Below, in pieces: positions 9,264 through 19,070 of a stretch of DNA of 64,000 nt (positions are counted from its first letter, which is position 1; each line of letters opens with the position of its first letter). The notes under the pieces are model-generated. The model saw nothing but the letters and a program-made list of their open reading frames with translations. It had not been told where the DNA came from and ran no database searches. Made by a program: the position numbers and the translations under genes. Source of the stretch: Antedon mediterranea (taxonomy: Eukaryota > Echinodermata > Crinoidea > Comatulida > Antedonidae); assembly GCF_964355755.1 (NCBI RefSeq), contig NC_092676.1, positions 12,012,288 to 12,076,287 on the forward strand, written 5' to 3'.

Positions 9264-10738
9264 GGGGTAGTGAATGGACCAGCATGAGTCATTTAAAGAA
9301 ATGCTGTACTTAGAGGAGGGTGATAAGACACCACCGCCGTATGGGGTGATAGTAGGGGGACCAGCATGAGTCATATAACCAGCATGAGTCATATAATGAA
9401 TGCTGTACTTAAGAGCATGAGTGATAAAACACCGCCGTATGTGGGGGTAGTTAATGAACCAGCATAAGTAATTATGTGGTGGTAGTAGGGGAACCAGCAT
9501 GAGTCATATAATGAATGCTGTACTTAAGAGCATGAGTGATAAAACACCGCCGGATGTGGGGGTAGGTAATGCACCAGCATAAGAAATTATGTGGTGGTAG
9601 TAGGGAAACCAGCATGAGTCATAATAATGAATGCTGTACTTAAGAGCATGAGTGATAAAACACCGCCGTATGTGGGGGTATGTAATGAACCAGCATAAGA
9701 AATTATGTGGTGGTAGTAGGGAAACCAGCATGAGTCATATAATGAATGCTGTACTTAAGAGCATGAGTGATAAAACACCGCCGTATGTGGGGGTATGTAA
9801 TGAACCAGCATAAGAAATTATGTGGTGGTAGTAGGGAAACCAGCATGAGTCATATAATGAATGCTGTACTTAAGAGCATGAGTAATATAATGAACCAGCA
9901 TAAGAAATTATGTGGTGGTAGTAGGGAAACCAGCATGAGTCATATAATGAATGCTGTACTTAAGAGCATGAGTAATATAATGATCCAGCATAAGAAATTA
10001 TGTGGTGGTAGTAGGGAAACCAGCATGAGTCATATAATGAATGCTGTACTTAAGAGCATGAGTAATAAAACACCGCCGTATGTGTGGGTAGTTTATGAAC
10101 CAGCATAAGTAATTATGTGGTGGTAGTAGGGGAACCAGCATGAGTCATATAATGAATGCTGTACTTAGGAGCATGAGTGATAAAACACCGCCGTATGTGG
10201 GGGTAGTTAATGAACCAGTATAAGTAATTATGTGGTGGTAGTATGGGAATCAGCATGAGTCATAATGAATGCTGTACGTAAGAGGATGGGTGATAAAACA
10301 CCGGCGTATGTCGGCGTATGAACCAGCATAAGTAATTTATGTGGTGGTAGTATAGGAACCAGCATGAGTCATATAATGAATGCTGTACTTAAGAGGATGA
10401 GTGATAGTGATAAAACACCGCCGTATGTGGGGGTAGAATAAACCAGCATAAGTAATTTATGTGGTAGTAGTATGGGAACCAGCATGAGTCATATAATGAA
10501 TGCTGTACTTAAGAGGATGAGTGATAAAACACCGGCGTATGTCGGCGTATGAACCAGCATAAGTCAATTATGTGGTGGTAGTATAGGAACCAGCATCATA
10601 TCGTCATAATGAATGCGGTACTTGGGAAACCAGCATGAGTCTTAATGAATGCTGTACTTTGGAAACCAGCATGAGTCTTAATATAATGAATGATGTACTT
10701 GGGGAACCAGCATGAGTCATAAGATGAATGCTATACTA
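9264..10738. repeat. 115-bp minisatellite with 90-bp variants
   Basis: About 13 tandem units share CCAGCATGAGTCATATAATG, then ATGCTGTACTTAAGAG, a GATAAAACACCGCCGTATG segment and TTATGTGGTGGTAGTAGGG. Successive copies of the first motif start at about 9493, 9609, 9725, 9840, 9930, 10020, 10135 and 10250, giving periods of about 115 bp with two 90-bp units that lack the ACACCGCCG segment. Each unit has CAGCAT and ATGCTG as inverted arms about 14 bp apart. Units after about 10580 are short and degenerate. A 113-codon plus-strand frame exists only because the 90-bp variant is divisible by three. Confidence 0.9.
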
Positions 10739-11474
10739 ACTATAAACCATTCAGATTTGTGCAAAATATTTGCCAGTTTAGCGCAGCATCAAGAAAGAAA
10801 AACAACAAGTTATTATTTATTTCTTTTGGATGTAAAACAATGGGAAAATAATAAATGGTGTCAACAGTGTATTGCCTGGCATTTTGTTTTATTCTGTTTA
10901 ATTATGTATTTATTTTCCTCTAAAATCCGGATCCGGATTGTCCACAGTGACTGCAGTTGTAGTAACAGATAATAAGATTGTTGTTATTTAATGGCATAAG
11001 TTAGCATAAGAGGCTCCGTGCATGAAAGCAGACCTTACTTTTTAACTAGGTCAGTCGATCCGAGGTCTGGCTTGAATGTTGCCACTTGATTTACAAAATT
11101 AGTTAGGTCGTTTATCTTTAGGCCGGGCACCCCCAAAGAACAGTATTATCATAGTGATGACTGATTCGGTAGTAAGGCAAAGGTCGATGTGAACCAAATA
11201 TGGAGTCGGACGAATTACCCAAGCCGTGATGGAAAGCGAGGCTTTCGCTCAAACCGGAAACGAATGAGTTGAGCCTAGGACACAACCAGACAACATAATT
11301 ACAGTAAAGTACGAAAAATCGAACAGAATGGGGGTAAAATAAGGTGCTAGATAAATTCCAGTCAAAGTATATTGTGTGAGTTCACACAGCCTATAAGTGT
11401 ATTAGGATAAAATGAACTGGTAAATGTAAAAGTGAAAATTATTTTACTTAGCCAAAAACTGGCGTGGTAATCTG
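10739..11474. other. unassigned intergenic sequence
   Basis: No gene, known repeat or convincing RNA was recognised between the minisatellite and the hairpin pair. The stretch is AT-rich. An 86-codon plus-strand frame at 10712-10972 shows no recognisable domain. Confidence 0.6.
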
Positions 11475-11546
11475 TTGACAGCGTGAGGTGAAGAGGATGA
11501 GATGCTCACGCTGTCAAAAGATGATTGCGAGGGCGCCCCGCAATCA
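11475..11546. repeat. two adjacent strong hairpins at the satellite border
   Basis: Hairpin 1 has perfect 13-bp arms, TTGACAGCGTGAG (11475-11487) and CTCACGCTGTCAA (11505-11517), with a 17-nt loop. Hairpin 2 has 8-bp arms, TGATTGCG (11522-11529) and CGCAATCA (11539-11546), around a GC-rich loop holding GGGCGCCC. The first satellite monomer starts a few bases further on. The two-hairpin layout recalls the ends of the Helitron-like elements elsewhere in the window, but no CTRR terminus follows, so the origin is open. Confidence 0.7.
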
Positions 11547-11559
11547 CGTGATATTATCA

Positions 11560-14500
11560 TATTGTTTTTGAAAGTGAGATATTGTTATAGTAGTAAATGT
11601 CAGGCCTAAACAAGTGGACCTTTTAAAAATCAGAAACAAATTTGCATGGCATTATTTTTCATTGATTGATCATTAATTTCATATTATCAGCTCTTCAGTC
11701 ATCTACTGGTTTGTGGCGTAACGGGTAATACCCAGGTTTGAGTGCTCTCAGTAGCGGGTTCCAACTTCTAGGGATATTGCTTTTTTTTTTTTTTTTTTTA
11801 AATAAATATTGTTTTTGAAAGTGAGATATTGTTATAGTTGTAAATATCAGGCCTAAACAAACGGATCTTTTTTTCAATCACAAACAAAGTTGCATGGCAT
11901 TATTTTTCATTGATTGATCATTCATTTCATATAAATAGACTATTATCAGCTCTTCAGTCATCTACTGGTTTGTGGCATAACGGGTAATGCTCACGTTTGA
12001 GTTCTCTCAGCAGTGGGTTCGATCCTATACGGGTATTTTTTTTCTTTTTTTTTTAATTGAAAATAAATATTGTTTTTGAAAGTGAGATATTGTTATAGTA
12101 GTAAATGTCAGGCCTAAACAAGTGGACCTTTTTAAAAATCAGAAACAAAGTTGCATAACATTATTTTTCATTGATTGATCATTCATTTCATATTATCAGC
12201 TCTTCAGTCACCTACTTGTTTGTGGCGTAACGTGTAATACCCAGGTTTGAGAGCTCTCAGTAGCGGGTTCCAACCTCTAGGGATATTTCTTTTTTCTTTT
12301 TTTTTAATTGAAAATAAATATTTTGTTTGAAAATGAGATATTTTGAGGGTTGTAAATGTCAGGCCTAAAGAAGTGGACCTTTTTTTAAATCAGAAACAAA
12401 AGTTGCATAACATTATTTTTCATTGATTGATCATTCATTTCATATTATCAGCTCTTCAGTCATCTACTGGTTTGTGGCGTAACGGGTAATACCCAGGTTT
12501 GAGTGCTCTCAGTAGCGGCTTCCAACCTCTAGGGATATTGCCTTTTTTTTTCTTATTGAAAACAAAAATTATTTTTGAAAATGAGATATTTTGAGGGTTG
12601 TAAATGTCAGGCCTAAACAAACGGATCTTTTTTTCAATCAGAAACAAAGTTGCATGGCATTATGTTTCATTGATTGATCATTCATTTCATGTAAATAGAC
12701 TATTATCAGCTCTTCAGTAATCTACTGGTTTGTAGCGTAACGGGTAATGCTCAGGTTTGAGTGCTTTCAGCAGTGGGTTCGAACCTCTAGGGATATTTCT
12801 TTTTTCTTTTTTTTTTTTATTGAAAATAAATATTTTTTTAAAAAATGAGATATTTTGAGGGTTGTAAATGTCAGGCCTAAAGAAGTGGACCTTTTTTAAA
12901 ATCAGAAACAAAGTTGCATGGCATTATTTTTCATTGAGTGATCATTAATTTCAAATTATCAGCTCTTCAGTCATCTACTGGTTTGTGGCGTAACGGGTAA
13001 TGCTCAGGCTTGAGTGATTTCAATAGTGGGTTCGAACTTCTAGGGATATTTTTTTCTTTTTTTTTAAAATTCAAAATAAATATTGTTTTTGCAAGTGAGA
13101 TATTTTGAGGGTTATAAATGTCAGGCCTAAACAAGTGGACCTTTTTTAAAATCAGAAACAAAGTTGCATGGCATTATTTTTCATTGATTGATCATTAATT
13201 TCATATTATCAGCTCTTCAGTCATCTACTGGTTTGTGGCGTAATGGGTAATGCTCAGGTTTGAGTGCTCTCAGCAGTGGGTTCGAACCTATACGGGTATT
13301 TTATTTCTTCTTTTTTTTTTTTTTGAAAATAAATATTGTTTTTGAAAATGAGATATCTTGAGGGTTGTAAATGTCCGGCCTAAACAAACGGATCTTTTTT
13401 TCAATCAGAAACAAAGTTGCATGGCATTATTTTTCATTGATTGATCATTTATTTCATATAAATAGACTATTATCAGCTCCTCAATTATCTACTGGTTTGT
13501 GGCGTAACGGGTAATACTCAGGTCTGAGTGCTCTCAGTAGTGGGTTCGAACCTCTAGGGATATTTTTTTTTTCTTTTTTTTTTTATTGAAAATAAATATT
13601 TTTTTTAAAAAATGAGATATTTTGAGGGTTGTAAATGTTAGGCCTAAAGAAGTGGACCTTTTTTAAAATCAGAAACAAAGTTGTATGGCTTTATTTTTCA
13701 TTGAGTGATCATTAATTTCATATTATCAGCTCTTCAGTCATCTACTGGTTTGTGGCGTAACGGGTAATGCTCAGGCTTGAGTGATTTCAATAGTGGGTTC
13801 GAACTTCTAGGGATATTTTTTTCTTTTTTTTTTAAATTGAAAATAAATATTGTTTTTGAAAGTGAGAGATTTTGAGGGTTGTAAATGTCAGGCTTAAACA
13901 AGTGGACCTTTTTTAAAATCAGAAACAAAGTTGCATGGCATTATTTTTCATTGATTGATCATTAATTTCATATTATCAGCTCTTCAGTCATCTACTGCTG
14001 GTTTATGGCGTAACGGGTAATAACCAGGTTTGAGTGCTCTCAGTAGCGTGTTCCAACCTCTAGGGATATTGCTTTTTTTTCATATTGAAAATAAATATTT
14101 TTTTTGAAAATGAGATATTTTGAGGGTTGTAAATCTCAGGCCTAAACAATGGATATTGTTTTTCTTTTTTTTTTTAAATTGAAAATAAACATGGTTTTTG
14201 AAAGTGAGATATTTTGAGGGTTGTAAATGTCAGGCCTAAACAAGTGGACCTTTTTTAAAATCAGAAACAAAGTTTCATGGCATTATTTTTCATTGATTGA
14301 TCATTAATGTCATATAAATAGACTATTATTAGCTCCTCAGACATCTACTGGTTTATGTCGTAACGGGTAATACTCAGGTTTGAGTGCTCTCAGTAGTGGG
14401 TTCGAACCTCCAGGGTTTTTTTTTTTTTTTATTGAAAATAAATATTGTTTTTGAAAGTGAGATATTTTGAGGGTTGTAAATATCAGGCCTAAACAAGTGG

Positions 14501-17352
14501 ACCTTTTTTAAATCAGAAACAAAGTTGCATGGCATTATTTTTCATTGATTTATTATTTATTTCATATAAATAGAGTATTATCAGATCTTCAGTCATCTAC
14601 TGGTTTGTGGCGTAACGGGTAATGCTCAGGTTTGAGTGCTCTCAGCAGTGGGTTCGAACCTATACGGGTATTTTATTTCTTCTTCTTTTTTTTTGTTGAA
14701 AATAAATATTGTTTTTGAAAATGAGATATATTGAGGGTTGTAAATGTCAGGCCTAAACAAACGGATCTTTTTTTCAATCAGAAACAAAGTTGCATGGCAT
14801 TATTTTTCATTGATTGACCATTCATTTCATATAAATAGACTATTATCAGCTCCTCAATTATCTACTGGTTTGTGGCGTAACGGGTAATACTCAGGTCTGA
14901 GTGCTCTCAGTAGTGGGTTCCAACCTCTAGGGATATTTCTTTTTTCTTTTTTTTTTTATTGAAAATAAATATTTTTGTTGAAAATGAGATATTTTCAGGG
15001 TTGTAAATGTTAGGCCTAAAGAAGTGGACCTTTTTTAAAATCAGAAACAAAGTTGTATGGCATTATTTTTCATTGAGTGATCATTAATTTCATATTATCA
15101 GCTCTTCAGTCATCTACTGGTTTGTGGCGTAACGGGTAATGCTCAAGTTTGAGTGATTTCAATAGTGGGTTCGAACTTCTAGGGATATTTTTTTTTATTT
15201 TTTTTTTAAATTGAAAATAAATATTGTTTTTGAAAGTGAGATATTTTGAGGGTTGTAAATGTCAGGCCTAAACAAGTGGGCTTTTTTAAAAATCAGAAAC
15301 AAAGTTGCATGGTATTATTTTTCATTGATTGATCATTAATTTCATATAAATAGACTATTATCAGCTCGTCAGTCATCTACTGGTTTGTGGCGTAACGGGT
15401 AATGCTCAGGTTTGAGTGCTCTGAGTAGTGGGACGAACCTCTAGGGATATTTTTTTTCTTTTTTTTTTAAATAAATATTTTTTTTTGAAAATGAGATATT
15501 TTGAGGGTTGTAAATGTCAGGCCTAAAGAATTGGACCTTTTTTAAAATCAGAAAAAAAGTTGCATGGCATTATTTTTCATTGAGTGATCATAAATTTCAT
15601 ATTATCAGCTCTTCAGTCATCTACTGGTTTTGTGGCGTAACGGGTAATACTCAGGTTTGAGTGCTCTAAGCAGTGGGTTCGAACCTATACGGGTATTTTT
15701 GTTCCCTTTTTTTTTAATTGAAAATAAATATTGTTTTTGAAAGTGAGAGATTTTGAGGGTTGTAAATGTCAGGCCTAAACAAGTGGACCTTTTTTAAAAT
15801 CAGAAACAAAGTTGCATGGCATTATTTTTCATTGATTGATCATTCATTTCATATAAATAGACTATTATCAGCTCTTCAGTCATCTACTGGTTTGTGCCGT
15901 AACGGGTAATGCTCAGGTTTGAGTGCTCTTAGCAGTGGGTTCGATCCTATACGGGTATTTTTTTTCTTTTTTTTTTAATTGAAAATAAATATTGTTTTTG
16001 AAAGTGAGATATTTTGAGGGTTGTAAATATCAGGCCTAAACAAGTGGACCTTTTTTTAAATCAGAAACAAAGTTGCATGGCATTATTTTTCATTGATTTA
16101 TTATTTATTTCATATAAATAGAGTATTATCAGATCTTCAGTCATCTACTGGTTTGTGGCGTAACGGGTAATGCTCAGGTTTGAGTGCTCTCAGCAGTGGG
16201 TTCGAACCTATACGGGTATTTTATTTCTTCTTCTTTTTTTTTGTTGAAAATAAATATTGTTTTTGAAAATGAGATATATTGAGGGTTGTAAATGTCAGGC
16301 CTAAACAAACGGATCTTTTTTTCAATCAGAAACAAAGTTGCATGGCATTATTTTTCATTGATTGACCATTCATTTCATATAAATAGACTATTATCAGCTC
16401 CTCAATTATCTACTGGTTTGTGGCGTAACGGGTAATACTCAGGTCTGAGTGCTCTCAGTAGTGGGTTCAAACCTCTAGGGATATTTCTTTTTTCTTTTTT
16501 TTTTTATTGAAAATAAATATTTTTGTTGAAAATGAGATATTTTCAGGGTTGTAAATGTTAGGCCTAAAGAAGTGGACCTTTTTTAAAATCAGAAACAAAG
16601 TTGTATGGCATTATTTTTCATTGAGTGATCATTAATTTCATATTATCAGCTCTTCAGTCATCTACTGGTTTGTGGCGTAACGGGTAATGCTCAAGTTTGA
16701 GTGATTTCAATAGTGGGTTCGAACTTCTAGGGATATTTTTTTTTATTTTTTTTTAAATTGAAAATAAATATTGTTTTTGAAAGTGAGATATTTTGAGGGT
16801 TGTAAATGTCAGGCCTAAACAAGTGGGCTTTTTTAAAAATCAGAAACAAAGTTGCATGGTATTATTTTTCATTGATTGATCATTAATTTCATATAAATAG
16901 ACTATTATCAGCTCGTCAGTCATCTACTGGTTTGTGGCGTAACGGGTAATGCTCAGGTTTGAGTGCTCTGAGTAGTGGGACGAACCTCTAGGGATATTTT
17001 TTTTCTTTTTTTTTAAATAAATATTTTTTTTTGAAAATGAGATATTTTGAGGGTTGTAAATGTCAGGCCTAAAGAATTGGACCTTTTTTAAAATCAGAAA
17101 AAAAGTTGCATGGCATTATTTTTCATTGAGTGATCATAAATTTCATATTATCAGCTCTTCAGTCATCTACTGGTTTTGTGGCGTAACGGGTAATACTCAG
17201 GTTTGAGTGCTCTAAGCAGTGGGTTCGAACCTATACGGGTATTTTTGTTCCCTTTTTTTTTAATTGAAAATAAATATTGTTTTTGAAAGTGAGAGATTTT
17301 CAGGGTTGTAAATGTCAGGCCTAAACAAGTGGACCTTTTTTAAAATCAGAAA
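11560..17352 (+). repeat. ~250-bp tRNA-like satellite, block A (plus orientation)
   Basis: About 23 tandem monomers; successive starts of the conserved ATCTACTGGTTTGTGGCG motif are 242-274 bp apart. In sense order a typical monomer has an AT-rich part (GAGATATTTTGAGGG, then CAGGCCTAAACAAGTGGACC), TTTTTCATTGATTGATCA, an optional TATAAATAGAC segment, the tRNA-like core with A and B boxes, and T-rich runs. Within the block, about 14450-15790 is repeated at about 15990-17345 (offset about 1.55 kb, six monomers), so recent multi-monomer duplication occurred. A partial monomer lacking its tRNA-like core lies near 14140-14175. Confidence 0.92.
14565..14700 (+). ncRNA. representative tRNA-like Pol III-type unit of the satellite
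   Basis: This monomer shows the full set of signals. A TATAAATAG motif is at 14565-14573, and the A-box-like TGGCGTAACGGGT starts at 14608. A D-arm folds with GCGT (14610-14613) pairing ATGC (14622-14625) around an 8-nt loop. A perfect B box, GGTTCGAACC, is at 14651-14660, and T runs begin near 14670. The T stem is only partly paired, and neither a 7-bp acceptor stem nor a normal anticodon arm forms. It is therefore tRNA-derived rather than a tRNA gene. Transcription is inferred from the motifs only. Confidence 0.55.
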
Positions 17353-17436
17353 CTAATATAATAGTCTATTTATAAGTGTATTACGTAATTCATCATTACG
17401 TCATAAATATCATATTAACCTTGTTAAAACGAAAAT

Positions 17437-17688
17437 GGCGAGTTAGCTCAGACGACTGAGCGTCGTGTTGACAACACGTATGTCGTGGGTTCGATTCCCA
17501 CGCTGGTCGGTGGAATAGAGTTAAAGGTATGCGACCAACTGTGTTTGGGGTTCACAGAATTTACGTCCCCCTTTCCACCACACATCTTGAGAAGGCACTA
17601 GCAATGCATGTGGTGGAAATGACCCCAAGGCTGTGGCAGGGCCTTAGTGCTGAGGCAAGGCGAGCACATTTTAAATTTTTTTTTTTTT
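17437..17688 (+). mobile_element. tRNA-Val(GAC)-like SINE, copy 1
   Basis: The first 73 bases (17437-17509) fold as a cloverleaf. The D stem GCTC/GAGC is perfect, the anticodon loop TTGACAA gives anticodon GAC, and the T stem GTGGG/CCCAC is perfect. The acceptor has one G-G mismatch and two G-U pairs. A body of about 165 bp follows, with an 11-bp inverted repeat, TTTCCACCACA (17572-17582) and TGTGGTGGAAA (17609-17619). A 13-T run (17676-17688) could end Pol III transcription. Eukaryotes normally read Val GUC codons with AAC-type tRNA, and the tRNA head continues into a body, so a SINE is the better reading. Confidence 0.7.
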
Positions 17689-17803
17689 GCTTTCGCTACA
17701 TGTATTTGATCTCGTAAATTTTATGTTTAGCACCCTCAATTTAATGTAAAAAGAAATTAATTTATCTTCGTTACGTGTATTGAAGAGAATGTATGTCTCA
17801 CCG

Positions 17804-17913
17804 TAGTTTGGTATGCCGTTTGTTATTATGCAAATGAGTTTTTGCAGGTGTAGTGGGAAAGATGGTATTGTTAGTAATTCGCGGTCAACACGCCACACTG
17901 TTGAATTTTGATT
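17804..17913 (+). repeat. spacer internal repeat, first copy (spacer 1)
   Basis: This ~110-bp segment starts AGTTTGGTATGCCG, contains the octamer ATGCAAAT (17828-17835) and ends near GGTCAACACGC and GAATTTTGAT. A diverged copy lies about 980 bp downstream in the same spacer. Its function is unknown. Confidence 0.65.
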
Positions 17914-18283
17914 TTGTAATGAATGTTGCTACATTGGTAGCGAAATGTCCGATTCATGCAAGATATTGTATTGTAATATGTTATCAATAAACATTTATGG
18001 ATGGTAGTTGGTGTGTATGGCCGCACCGTCCCAGAATAAACATGTTTTAAACAGATAGTTTGTCTCCTACTACTGCCAAGCCTAGACTGTACTAAGCATA
18101 CAGCGAATAGCCGTCTCTACTCCGGCGGGCGGGCTACCGTATACTATAGGGCCTAGGCTAGGCTAGCTAGCTAGGCTTCTTAGACGGTGACCAGGCACAA
18201 TCTAAAACTAACTGTAAACATCGAAGTTGCATCTGGATATTCAAAATTGTTAACATAATTACATTAACGGTAGGTGATTCATA

Positions 18284-18383
18284 NNNNNNNNNNNNNNNNN
18301 NNNNNNNNNNNNNNNNNNNNNNNNNNNNNNNNNNNNNNNNNNNNNNNNNNNNNNNNNNNNNNNNNNNNNNNNNNNNNNNNNNN
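18284..18383. other. assembly gap of exactly 100 N
   Basis: The left flank ends GATTCATA and the right flank starts AATGTTTATG. In spacer 2 the same sequences are directly joined (around 34680), so on that comparison no bases are missing. Confidence 0.95.
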
Positions 18384-18780
18384 AATGTTTATGAATTGTA
18401 CACAAATATTAACGAAGGCTTATTATTATAAGGCTTGCACTTGTTGGTATTTTTTCAGTTGAATTACCGTAGTGGATTGCATGCATTGCGTGGATTGCGT
18501 GCATTATGCCTGCATTGCGTGCCTCGTTGACTCGCACTTTGGCAACACTCCAATTCTGGGCTCTATTTTCATTATTGGCTCTGCCCCAAACATGGTGGGC
18601 TAGTAGGCCTACTGGAGACCTAATATTTAATTTCATATTTCAATGAATAGGTGCACTTTCCGGGGACAAGCTCTATTGTCCTTGTTAGTCTTATATATTT
18701 TGTTTCATATAATTTCAAATCATGTAAAGTACCAATTTCAGGCGGGAGTCTGTGCAACTCTATTTTTTTTTATTTTAAAC

Positions 18781-18892
18781 AGTTTGGTATGCCGTCGTGG
18801 TTGTTATGCAAATGAGCTTGTGCACGTGTATTATGGGGAAGATAATATGTTAATCATTAGCGGTCAACACGCAACACTGCTAAATTTTGATG
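18781..18892 (+). repeat. spacer internal repeat, second copy (spacer 1)
   Basis: A diverged relative of 17804-17913: same start AGTTTGGTATGCCGT, same octamer ATGCAAAT (18806-18813) and same GCGGTCAACACGC core. It is preceded by a T run. Confidence 0.65.
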
Positions 18893-19070
18893 CTGTTAAT
18901 ATTTACAATAGAATATTGTTCAAATCATGTAAAAAAAACATTTTCCGGGCGGGAACCCAGCAGCTCTCGAAAAGAACTCCAGGTGGAAAAGAAGCTCACA
19001 CATGAGTACTGAATATGAAGGAGCACATTGGCTTCTTTTGGAGGCTTTATGGCAGTCTTTTAACCTGTAT

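Larger units (their letters stand above)
17353..19070. repeat. inter-satellite spacer, copy 1 of 3
   Basis: This is the first of three paralogous spacers. Its order is a lead-in (GTGTATTACGTAATTCATC), the SINE, a tail with an internal ~110-bp repeat, a GC-rich part with a run of GCTAG repeats near 18160, an assembly gap, GCATTGCGT micro-repeats near 18480, and a second diverged copy of the ~110-bp repeat. Against spacer 2 it lacks about 780 bp between 18067 and 18068 (33688-34467 in copy 2). The left neighbour is plus-oriented satellite and the right neighbour is minus-oriented, unlike the other spacers. The 120-codon frame at 18643-19005 is cut short by a base change in copy 2 and is not called a gene. 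Confidence 0.85.

Noticed and set aside
9767-10108. 113-codon plus-strand frame with 30-residue repeats
   Set aside because: It is the minisatellite read through; the 90-bp unit is divisible by three and no start context or domain supports a gene.
12456-13928. Many 60-70-codon frames starting MFLILKK inside the satellite
   Set aside because: They repeat with every monomer, include the tRNA-like core in reverse, and reflect the repeat, not protein genes.
17437-17509. Functional tRNA-Val(GAC) gene
   Set aside because: The acceptor mismatch, the unusual anticodon for an animal and the continuation into a conserved body favour a SINE head.
18643-19005. 120-codon frame in spacer 1 with a hydrophobic start
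   Set aside because: The paralogous spacer 2 frame is cut to 97 codons by a base change, and there is no recognisable domain.
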